A stretch of DNA of 64,000 nucleotides from an uncultured Acidobacteriota bacterium (GTDB lineage: Bacteria > Acidobacteriota > UBA6911 > CAINFC01): contig CAINFC010000080.1 of assembly GCA_903847975.1 (NCBI GenBank), forward strand, positions 38,914 to 102,913, written 5' to 3'. The notes beneath the pieces are model-generated. The model searched no databases and was not told the DNA's origin. It saw only the letters and a program-made list of their open reading frames with translations. Each line of letters opens with the position of its first letter. The stretch's first letter is position 1. Below, in pieces: positions 8,730-15,919 of the stretch. The translations under genes were made by a program, and so were the position numbers.

Positions 8730-9305
8730 ATGAGCCGCTTCCGGATAGGATCTGTCAAAGGGAAACCGGCGCCGCGCCGGAGCGCGTTTTCCTCCTGGCT
8801 GCTTCTGTGGAGCCTGGCCTTTGCCGGCTGCGGCTATCATCTGGCCGGCCGGCCGCCCGGAACCCCGGACGCCATACGCACCTTCTGCATCCTTCCGCTG
8901 AAGAACAGGACCACGATTCCGCGCGTGGAGCAGATTCTGACCCGCGGGCTGGTGGAGCAGTTTTCGGAGCGCAGCGCCATGACGGTCACTTCGGAAAGAG
9001 CCGGAGCCGATGCCGTACTGGAAGCGGAAGTGACGGGCATCAGCGCTACGCCGATCCTTTACGGAAAGGAAGGATTTGCCAATACCTACCTGGTGACCAT
9101 CTGGACCTCGGTGCGCATCACCCGCAGCAAGGACGGCAAGGTGATTTTCGAAAATCCTTCGTTCCAGTTCCGCGACCAATACCTGATCAACAGCGACATC
9201 CGCAATTTTTTCCCGGAACAGAACGTGACCATGGAACGGATGGCCCGCGACTTTGCCTCCTCGATTGCCGCCGCCTTCCGGGAGACGCAGCATGAAATCC
9301 GGTAA
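8730..9305 (+). CDS. lptE: LPS-assembly lipoprotein LptE-like
   Basis: A 191-aa outer-membrane lipoprotein that would plug and assist LptD in inserting lipopolysaccharide. The start at 8730 (MSRFRIGSVKG) gives an N-terminus with a basic region, a hydrophobic segment (SSWLLLWSLAF) and the lipobox AFAGC followed directly by GYHL, the CGYHL signature of the LptE/LptE-like family. The remainder has the expected alternating beta pattern with 'TFCILPLKNRT' near the front. An open frame reaches upstream into leuS, but that stretch is not signal-like. Lies 26 nt after leuS and 82 nt before holA. Its presence argues for an LPS-containing outer membrane. Confidence 0.85.
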   Translation: MSRFRIGSVKGKPAPRRSAFSSWLLLWSLAFAGCGYHLAGRPPGTPDAIRTFCILPLKNRTTIPRVEQILTRGLVEQFSERSAMTVTSERAGADAVLEAEVTGISATPILYGKEGFANTYLVTIWTSVRITRSKDGKVIFENPSFQFRDQYLINSDIRNFFPEQNVTMERMARDFASSIAAAFRETQHEIR

Positions 9306-9387
9306 GCAGTCGCCCATCGGCAGGCGATGTTTTGCCACCTGAACACCCCTCCGCTCCGGAAACCGCCCGTATACGAGAATCGCAGAA

Positions 9388-10437
9388 ATGAATTATTCCC
9401 AGTTTTTAGCGGTGTTCCCGCGTTCCGAACCGTCGAAGGTATACCTCTTTGCCGGACCGGAACTCTACTGGCACCGCCAGGGGCGCCGGGAAATCCTGAA
9501 CCGCTTTGTGCCCGAGGCCGCCCGGGAACTCAATTATGCCCGGTACGGCGACTCTGCCGAGGATCTGCAGCGCGGGTTGTCTCTGGCCTTGACCCGGCCG
9601 CTGGGATGGGAACACCGGGTGGTGGTCCTGCAGGGGCCCGCACTGGCTCATCCGGATGCCGTGCAGCGCATCGAGCTCTTTTGCCGGGCCTCAACCACAC
9701 GCAATATTCTCATCCTGGAAATGGAAAAAACGGGGAGCAGGAGCCCGAAGGAAAGCGACAAGCGCACCGCCAGGACCATCGAAGAGGTTGTCAAAGAAAA
9801 CGGCATGGTCATCGAGTGCCCGCTGCTCAAGCCGGCGGAAAAGAAGCAGTGGGTGCAGGAATTTGCCAAACAGCAAGGTTACGTCATGGACTTCACCGCG
9901 GTCTCCACGGCGGCGGAACGAGCCGGAGCCACACTTTCCGAAATGGCCAACCAGATGGAAAAGATGTTTGACTGGGCCGGGGACCGAAAGCGAATTTCCG
10001 CCGGGGACGTAGAGACCGTTCTCCCGCCGGATCCGGACCTCAAGCTTTTCGAAATTTCCAATGCCCTGGCCGAAGGAAATGCCCGCAAAGCGCTGCTTGC
10101 CGTCGACAAGCTGCTGCTGGAGGGGGAGTTTCCCCTGGTGCTTCTGGCGGTGGCCACCGGACTGGTTCGAAAATGGGTCGCTGCCAGGGAGATGCTCCGG
10201 GAGGGCATCCCCGCCCAGACCGTCGGAAAGCGACTGGAAATTCCGGATTTCAAGCTGGACAGCCTGATTTCCCTCGTCAGGCGCCTGCCGGCAGAGCAGC
10301 TCAGGGAAGCTCATGATGCCTGTATCCAAGCCGACTTTCTCTGCAAATTCAGCCCGGTTCCCGACCGGCTTCACCTGGAAAGGCTGATTCTGCAAATCGC
10401 CGCCATGGTCCGCATGGCCACCCCCCGATCCCGCTGA
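9388..10437 (+). CDS. holA: DNA polymerase III subunit delta
   Basis: A 349-aa clamp-loader subunit that opens the beta clamp. N-terminal AAA+-like domain begins 'KVYLFAGPELYWHRQGRREIL' (residues 17-37), where delta proteins have a degenerate nucleotide site. The middle has 'LILEMEKTG' and 'WVQEFAKQQG', and the C-terminal collar domain has 'LLLAVATGLVRKW' and 'IPDFKLDSLISLVRRLP', followed by the LHLERLILQIA helix typical of HolA ends. Length matches the family. It follows lptE, the common order. The intervening 82 nt has no obvious promoter, so the three genes probably share a transcript. Confidence 0.93.
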   Translation: MNYSQFLAVFPRSEPSKVYLFAGPELYWHRQGRREILNRFVPEAARELNYARYGDSAEDLQRGLSLALTRPLGWEHRVVVLQGPALAHPDAVQRIELFCRASTTRNILILEMEKTGSRSPKESDKRTARTIEEVVKENGMVIECPLLKPAEKKQWVQEFAKQQGYVMDFTAVSTAAERAGATLSEMANQMEKMFDWAGDRKRISAGDVETVLPPDPDLKLFEISNALAEGNARKALLAVDKLLLEGEFPLVLLAVATGLVRKWVAAREMLREGIPAQTVGKRLEIPDFKLDSLISLVRRLPAEQLREAHDACIQADFLCKFSPVPDRLHLERLILQIAAMVRMATPRSR

Positions 10438-10460
10438 ATTTCCCTTGCGGATCATGCAAT

Positions 10461-10487
10461 AACAACAACAACATCATCATCATCATC
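10461..10487. repeat. trinucleotide microsatellite (AAC)4(ATC)5
   Basis: Four AAC and five ATC units in tandem in the 76-bp gap between holA and argF, 26 nt before the argF ATG. Short tandem repeats at this position can alter leader length or promoter spacing by slippage. No effect is shown by the sequence itself. Confidence 0.9.
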
Positions 10488-10513
10488 CTTATTAATTTCT
10501 TGAAATGGTTTTT

Positions 10514-11431
10514 ATGAAACACCTCATCGACATTCACCCCCTCTCCCCGCAGGACATCTGGCACATCTTTCACACCGCTGCGGAGATCAAGAGGGCTCCC
10601 CTGAAATTCCGGAATGCCTTATCGGGAAAAACCCTGGGCATGATCTTTCAGAAAGCCTCGACCCGCACCCGGGTCAGCTTCGAAGTCGGCATTTACCAGC
10701 TGGGAGGCATCGGCCTGTACCTGAGCGCCAATGACCTGCAGATCGGACGCGGAGAGCCGATCTCCGATACCGCCCGGGTTCTCTCCCGATACCTGGACGG
10801 GATTATGGCCCGGGTGTTTGATCACCAGCAGCTGATCGACCTGGCCTCCTTCGGCTCCATTCCGGTGATCAACGGATTGAGCGACCTGTCTCACCCCTGC
10901 CAGGCCCTGGCAGACTACTTCACCATCTGGGAGAAAAAAGGAAGCCTGGAGCGCCTCAAGGTCGCCTATGTAGGCGACGGGAACAACATGGCCCATTCCC
11001 TGCTGGAAGCCGCGGCCAAACTGGGAATTCACTTCGCCAGCGCCAATCCCTCCGCCTACCGTATGAAGGACGACATCGTTTCCGCAGCCCGGGGCGAAGC
11101 CGAAAAGACCGGAGCACAGATCACCCTGACTCAGGATCCCGTGGAGGCCGTGAAGGATGCCGATATCGTCTACACCGACGTCTGGGCTTCCATGGGGCAG
11201 GAATCCGAGTCGGAAAAGAGAAGAATGGCTTTCCGGGGCTTCCAGGTCAGCCGGGAGCTGATGAACCATGCCAGCCCGGACTGCCGCTTCATGCACTGCC
11301 TGCCGGCTCACCGGGAAGAGGAGGTTACCGGCGAAGTCCTGGAGTCTGACCGCTCCATCGTTTTCGATCAGGCCGAGAACCGGCTCCATGTACAAAAAGC
11401 CATCATGCTCCTTTTAATGCAAAACCAATAG
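10514..11431 (+). CDS. argF: ornithine carbamoyltransferase
   Basis: Cytoplasmic enzyme of arginine biosynthesis forming citrulline from ornithine and carbamoyl phosphate, 305 aa from MKHLIDI. Carbamoyl-phosphate loop STRTR (residues 49-53), 'SDLSHPCQALAD' (ornithine carbamoyltransferases have HPCQ here), 'VWASMGQE' ornithine-binding SMG loop, and HCLPAHR (261-267) with the catalytic Cys. The usual ornithine carbamoyltransferase length and the SMG motif argue against aspartate or N-acetylornithine carbamoyltransferases. An in-frame ATG three codons earlier (10505) is possible. No other arginine gene lies nearby, and the following gene is an unrelated oxidoreductase 28 nt away. Confidence 0.95.
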   Translation: MKHLIDIHPLSPQDIWHIFHTAAEIKRAPLKFRNALSGKTLGMIFQKASTRTRVSFEVGIYQLGGIGLYLSANDLQIGRGEPISDTARVLSRYLDGIMARVFDHQQLIDLASFGSIPVINGLSDLSHPCQALADYFTIWEKKGSLERLKVAYVGDGNNMAHSLLEAAAKLGIHFASANPSAYRMKDDIVSAARGEAEKTGAQITLTQDPVEAVKDADIVYTDVWASMGQESESEKRRMAFRGFQVSRELMNHASPDCRFMHCLPAHREEEVTGEVLESDRSIVFDQAENRLHVQKAIMLLLMQNQ

Positions 11432-11459
11432 TCATCCGAATCCACTGCGGAGAACTGCC

Positions 11460-12773
11460 ATGTCCCAATCCAATCCTTCCGGCCTCACCCGCCGGTCTCT
11501 TCTTAAAACCGTATCGGCCGGCGCCGGGCTGGCCGCCGTTTCCTCTGCGCCGGTGACGCCGCTCTTCGGCGGAGTGGCCCCCAGCGAGCGGATCACGCTG
11601 GGCTTTATCGGCATCGGCAAGATGAACAGCTCCCACCTCGAGGCCTTTTCCCGCGAGGAGGACGTAGAGATCCTGGCCCTTTGCGACGTGGAGAGCGAGC
11701 GCCTGGACCGGGGCCGCGATATCGTATCGGCCGCCTACCAGAAGGCAGGCCGGCCCGGCAAGAGCGCCTCCTGGCGTCCGGACGCCTACCGGGACTTTCG
11801 CGACCTCCTGGCGCGCGCCGATATCGACGCGGTCGTCATCGCCACGCCGGACCACTGGCACGCCATTACTTCCATCTGCGCCTGCCGGGCCGGCAAGGAC
11901 GTGTATTGTGAAAAGCCCCTGGCCAACAGCATCGGCGAAGCCCGCGCCATGGTGGAAGCGGCGGCCCGCTACGGTCGCGTTTTTCAGACCGGCAGCATGC
12001 AGCGCTCCGACCGCACCTTCCGCTTCGCGTGCGAGCTGGCCCGGAACGGACGATTGGGGCAGATCCATACCGTACACGTCAACGTGGGCGGGCCTCCGCA
12101 GGACTGCTTCCTTGCGGCCGAGCCCTGTCCGCGGACGCTGGACTGGAATTTGTGGCTGGGACCCGCTCCGGAACGTCCGTACCATTCCCTGCTCTGCCCT
12201 ATGGACAACTGGAAGGTTTTCCCCGCCTGGCGCGATTACCGGGAATTCGGGGGAGGCGGAATGACCGACTGGGGCGCGCACCACTTCGACATTGCCCAAT
12301 GGGGGCTGGGTATGGATACCAGCGGACCGGTCGAAATCATCCCCCCGGAGCTAAGCGACAAAAAGCTTCTGGCGTACCGCTACGCCAACGGCGTCACCAT
12401 GTATCACGGCGGCGCGCCGGATGGGGTAGGCACCGAGTTTATCGGCACCCGCGGCCGGGTAGGCGTCAATCGAAGCGGATTTCTGAAGTGCGATCCGCCC
12501 CAACTGCGCGCCGAAATCATCCGGCCGCAGGATATCCAGCTGTACGCCAGCGCGGAGCACCGTCGCGACTGGCTGGAGTGTATCAAAAAACGGAGTGTCC
12601 CGATCTGCCCGGCGGAGACCGGCTGCCGGTCCGTAACCGTCTGCCATCTTGGCAACATCGCCTACCAGCTCAAGAGAACCCTGCGGTGGGATCCGGTGCA
12701 GGAGAAGTTCATTGGCGACGAAAAGGCTAATCAGCTGATCCATCGCCCCTTCCGCAGCCCCTGGACGCTCTGA
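11460..12773 (+). CDS. Tat-exported Gfo/Idh/MocA family oxidoreductase
   Basis: A 437-aa NAD(P)-dependent oxidoreductase. Twin-arginine signal 'TRRSLLKTVSAGAGLAA' (residues 10-26). Rossmann fold 'TLGFIGIGKMNSSH' (46-59) in place of the canonical GxGxxG. The family EKP motif CEKPLAN (E151-K152-P153), and 'GGGGMTDWGAHHFDIAQWGLGM', the substrate-site signature of secreted members in Acidobacteriota, Planctomycetota and Bacteroidota. Likely acts in the periplasm on a sugar or cyclitol derivative. The substrate is unknown. It trails argF by 28 nt, with no obvious pathway link. A second Tat-type member occurs at 36599-37999. Confidence 0.9.
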   Translation: MSQSNPSGLTRRSLLKTVSAGAGLAAVSSAPVTPLFGGVAPSERITLGFIGIGKMNSSHLEAFSREEDVEILALCDVESERLDRGRDIVSAAYQKAGRPGKSASWRPDAYRDFRDLLARADIDAVVIATPDHWHAITSICACRAGKDVYCEKPLANSIGEARAMVEAAARYGRVFQTGSMQRSDRTFRFACELARNGRLGQIHTVHVNVGGPPQDCFLAAEPCPRTLDWNLWLGPAPERPYHSLLCPMDNWKVFPAWRDYREFGGGGMTDWGAHHFDIAQWGLGMDTSGPVEIIPPELSDKKLLAYRYANGVTMYHGGAPDGVGTEFIGTRGRVGVNRSGFLKCDPPQLRAEIIRPQDIQLYASAEHRRDWLECIKKRSVPICPAETGCRSVTVCHLGNIAYQLKRTLRWDPVQEKFIGDEKANQLIHRPFRSPWTL

Positions 12774-12787
12774 CCGCCAGGCGCTTC

Positions 12788-12853
12788 CTCCCGTACCTCC
12801 TTCTTCCCGGGAGGGGAAAGAGGATTTCCCCACGAAGCAAGGAGGCACGGGAG
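12788..12853. terminator. long imperfect inverted repeat after oxidoreductase gene
   Basis: CTCCCGTACCTCCTT (12788-12802) pairs with 12839-12853 at 14 of 15 positions, enclosing a loop with its own CTTCCCGGGAGGGG hairpin. Starts 15 nt after the stop codon, so it may terminate the argF-oxidoreductase transcript. No U-tract follows. Confidence 0.5.
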
Positions 12854-12940
12854 ACGCCCGGATTGCCCGGGTGCCATTCCTGATAATCCGGTAAAAAGGC
12901 CCTCTCCCCATCCGAAATAGCCGGACGGCCTTATTCTTCC

Positions 12941-13088
12941 TTCCTGACCTTCCCCTCTTCCTGTGAAATGATTGGGGCTTACAGGAAAAAAGGAAGAGCG
13001 GGGAGAAAGGCGGAAGGGCCTGTCGTCAGCAGGCGTGGACTTCTTACCGGTTTACCATTCCTTATGGCCCGGCAGAAAGTCCCACACC
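12941..13088 (+). repeat. intergenic element C1
   Basis: Starts with TTCCTGACCTTCCCCTCTTC and contains the internal inverted pair CTTCCTGT / ACAGGAA, then GCGGAAGGGCCT. Very similar to 32691-32820 and, inverted, to 22491-22574. It ends in TTATGGCCCGGCAGAAAGTC, the boundary motif at which element A1 begins. Located between convergent genes. Confidence 0.75.
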
Positions 13089-13340
13089 TTCGAATTTCCG
13101 TTGGGGAAAGCCCTTATAGGGCTTTGGAACACAGCCCGGGGTTGGCGCGCTTCGCGCCTACCCCGGGTAGCGACACCCGCAGGCAACAACCCTGTAAGGG
13201 TTGCGCAAAATCCAGCCATGCCAGGTGTTTACGCAGACCAAACAGGGCTGATTTTCAAACAAATCCGCATACCCGGGGTAGCGCCTGCGGCGCAACCCCG
13301 GGCTATGTTCCGGTACCCCTTTGGGGTTCCAGAATTTTTA
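13089..13340 (+). repeat. modular hairpin element A1
   Basis: Chain of hairpins: GAAAGCCC/GGGCTTT, CCCGGGGT...ACCCCGGG with inner GGCGCG/CGCGCC, CAACCCT/AGGGTTG, a second CCCGGGGT...ACCCCGGG with inner GCGCC/GGCGC, and GGTACCCC/GGGGTTCC. Same order and similar linkers as 47876-48135 and, inverted, 38037-38310. Non-coding: the frames across it differ between copies. Confidence 0.85.
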
Positions 13341-13357
13341 CGAACCTGGCTTTTTCG

Positions 13358-13535
13358 GATAGCTTCGCAAAAAGTCTTCTTCGTTGAGAGTTCAAGCTTT
13401 AGCGTGCGTGGCACAAGCGGAATCCCGCTTGCAGCGCGCAGCCTATAAGGCTGAACTCAAAAAAACGGCTTTCGTTTGTTGGTTTGTTTGCAGGGTTTCC
13501 GTGAGAACCCGCGATTTAATGCAGCTTCATCCTCA
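13358..13535 (+). repeat. modular hairpin element F
   Basis: Left end GATAGCTTCGCAAAAAGTC. Right end, read on the other strand, GATGAAGCTGCATTAAATC, which matches the ends of the A elements. Interior differs from A: outer stem GAGTTCA/TGAACTC, inner AAGCGG/CCGCTT and CAGCCT/AGGCTG. From here to 13580 there is no gene. Confidence 0.6.
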
Positions 13536-13580
13536 CGGAGAGGGAGTGGCACCCGAACAGCCGCCGGGTTGGCCGGCAGA

Positions 13581-15746
13581 TCAGTGGGCGGTGCGGTTGC
13601 CGCCGTTACAGCCCTGCAAAGCAAGGCAAATTGCCTCCCAGAGCTGCTCCCGACGGTAGGGTTTGCTCAGGTAGGCATGGGGCTCTTCATGATCGATGCC
13701 TTCCATCATCTGCAGCTTGCTGTATCCGCTGCTGAGGATGACCGGAATTTCGGGAGCCAGTTCCCGCAACGCGGCCAGGGTCTCCCAGCCGTTCATGCGC
13801 GGCATAGTAAGATCGCACAGTACCAGCCGGATAAGATCCTGGTGCCGCAGGAAAAGCTCGATCGCCTCCACCCCGTCGCGGGAGGAAATGACAGTGAAGC
13901 CCAGCTGGTTCAGCATGCCGGAGGCCACTTCCCGAACGCGGGGCTCATCCTCTACCAGCAGCACGGTTCCGCTTCTGCCGACGTCGTTTGACCCGTGCTT
14001 CTTTTCCATGGATGCCGTAGCTTCCCGGACGGCCACCGGCAGGTAGACGCGGAAAGTACTTCCCTGGTCCGGCTGGCTCATAACCGTGATGCAGCCTTTG
14101 TAGGACCGCACGATTCCCAATACCACCGCCAGCCCCATTCCTCGCCCGGGGGATTTCAGAGAGAAGAAGGGGTCGAAAAGGTTTTCCATTTCCTTCTCGG
14201 GGATGCCGCATCCCTCGTCCCGGACTTCCAGGCAGGCATAGGAATCATAGGTCGGCTGCCAGTTTCCCGGAAATCGTCGGCTTTCGGAAATAGCGCCGGG
14301 AGCCGCCGTGCTGATGGATATGCGCAGGACGCCGTGACTGTTCTGGTAGGCTTCCCAGGCATTGATGAGCAGGTTGGTCATTACCTGCTGGATCTGCACG
14401 GCATTGGCGTGGACCACCGGACCGGGATTCGGAAAGAAGACTTCAGCGGCAAGATTTTTGGGGAGTGCGGCTTTAAAGATGGACAGGGTCCGCCGGCAGG
14501 ACTCGACGAGGTCCAGGTATTCCAACGTTTCATGCGTTTTCCCGAGATAAGTGACCAGAGAACAGCTTACTTCGGAAATCCTTGTGGCCGCCTTGATGGC
14601 ATCCCGTAAAAACCCGGGAGCGCCTTTGTCGGTCTGATCCAAGTCATCCATTGCCATTTCCAGGCTCCCGATGACAACCTGCAGCTGATTATTATAGTGA
14701 TGGGCAATGGCTCCCGCCATCCGGTCCAGACTTTCGCTTTTCTGCAGTTGTCGATTCATGAGTTCCATCTTCTCTTTGGCCGCTTCCATATTCCGGCGTT
14801 GCAGTGCCAGCCCTACGCTGGCACTTATTTCTTCCACGAATTGAATCCTCTCGCGGTTGAGCATACCCGCGCGGCGATCGCACAGCTGGAGCAGACCGAT
14901 GACCTCTCCTCCCACCTGAATCGGCACCAGAACCATCGAGCGGAATCCCTCCTTCAGGCATCGGTTTCTGGGTTTCACTCTCCGGCCTCCGTGGGCGGGA
15001 ATTTCCGGCAGGCTGGATAAATCGTTGGTCCAGAAGCTGCCACCCGGCGTGAAGCAGGACCCTTCGGGCTCGATCCGGCCGGATAGGACCAGCCCACAGG
15101 TGCACTCCAAAGGGCTGGTATCGGCCTCTGCACAAACCATGCTATCCAGGGTCGGGTTTATCAGGGAGTTCTCCTGAAGCAGAAAATCCTCGGAAAAACC
15201 GTCATGAGCGGAATAAGGAAAATCGTCACCTTCGCGCAGGCGAACCCCAACAGCCTCCGCTGCGGATTCCGCCTTGATGGCTGCGATAATCCTGGAGATT
15301 GCCTCTTTCCACGCAATCGGTTCATTCAGAATTCCCAGAATACTGGCTGTAAGCGCCTGACGCCGCTCGGCCTGCTTATAAACGGTAACATCCTGGATCG
15401 TCTCCACGACGCCCAGGGTTTTTTCTTTTTCATCCTTGATCGGCACTGCCTGGATCAGCAGAGATGCCTGATCCGACGGCAGGGGGTGGAGGCAGGCGAC
15501 GGTCATCTCGGCCCGGCACGGTATTCCGGTCTGGAAAGCCTTGCGAACCGGAAGCATGGTTTCCCCCATCTCCCGGACCAGGGCAGGTAACTCTTTCCCT
15601 GCTGCGCTTCCCGGTTGGATGGGATCATCCTGGAAGGCCTTATTTTTCCAGATCCTGCCTTGCCTTTCATCATGAAAAGCAATATGAACCGGGGCATGAT
15701 CCAGAATTTTCAACTTCATTTCATCGTGGATCAGCTCATTTTTCAA
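13581..15746 (-). CDS. hybrid histidine kinase, PAS-GAF-HisKA-HATPase-REC
   Basis: A 721-aa soluble sensor kinase starting at a TTG (15746) preceded by GGGAGG at 8-nt spacing. N-terminal PAS-like domain (about 10-125, 'GVVETIQDVTVYKQAERRQ'). GAF domain (about 130-315) with 'LECTCGLVLSGR' and 'RSMVLVPIQVGGEVIGLLQL'. Dimerisation helix with phospho-acceptor H349 in GAIAHHYNNQ. ATPase domain with N-box 'NLLINAWEAYQ', G1 'DEGCGIP' and G2 'GRGMGLAVV'. C-terminal receiver with phospho-acceptor D645 in VLCDLTMP and Lys in 'YLSKPY'. No membrane segment, so it senses a cytoplasmic signal. It lies 173 nt downstream of the CHAT gene on the same strand, possibly in one transcript. The output partner is not apparent. 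Confidence 0.93.
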   Translation of the reverse strand: MKNELIHDEMKLKILDHAPVHIAFHDERQGRIWKNKAFQDDPIQPGSAAGKELPALVREMGETMLPVRKAFQTGIPCRAEMTVACLHPLPSDQASLLIQAVPIKDEKEKTLGVVETIQDVTVYKQAERRQALTASILGILNEPIAWKEAISRIIAAIKAESAAEAVGVRLREGDDFPYSAHDGFSEDFLLQENSLINPTLDSMVCAEADTSPLECTCGLVLSGRIEPEGSCFTPGGSFWTNDLSSLPEIPAHGGRRVKPRNRCLKEGFRSMVLVPIQVGGEVIGLLQLCDRRAGMLNRERIQFVEEISASVGLALQRRNMEAAKEKMELMNRQLQKSESLDRMAGAIAHHYNNQLQVVIGSLEMAMDDLDQTDKGAPGFLRDAIKAATRISEVSCSLVTYLGKTHETLEYLDLVESCRRTLSIFKAALPKNLAAEVFFPNPGPVVHANAVQIQQVMTNLLINAWEAYQNSHGVLRISISTAAPGAISESRRFPGNWQPTYDSYACLEVRDEGCGIPEKEMENLFDPFFSLKSPGRGMGLAVVLGIVRSYKGCITVMSQPDQGSTFRVYLPVAVREATASMEKKHGSNDVGRSGTVLLVEDEPRVREVASGMLNQLGFTVISSRDGVEAIELFLRHQDLIRLVLCDLTMPRMNGWETLAALRELAPEIPVILSSGYSKLQMMEGIDHEEPHAYLSKPYRREQLWEAICLALQGCNGGNRTAH

Positions 15747-15919
15747 ACTGTTATCCTCCCTTCCTGCAACAGGGTACCGGGAACCTCGATGGCATTATAA
15801 AGTGTTGGTTTCCTATGCGAAAAGGGACAAATATGGTCAAAGTCAGACAGACAAACCCGGACAAATCCGGACAGGGGAAGGAATGGGTGAAGCCGATGTG
15901 CGGGCAAATGCCTCGGGGG

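Noticed and set aside
13089..13340. Regular repeated stems considered as a CRISPR array.
   Set aside because: Units are different hairpins in a fixed order, not identical repeats with unique spacers, and no cas gene is present.
12968..13659. Several short plus-strand ORFs after the first oxidoreductase.
   Set aside because: They run through repeat elements C1, A1 and F, and similar frames appear wherever those elements occur, with no conserved product.
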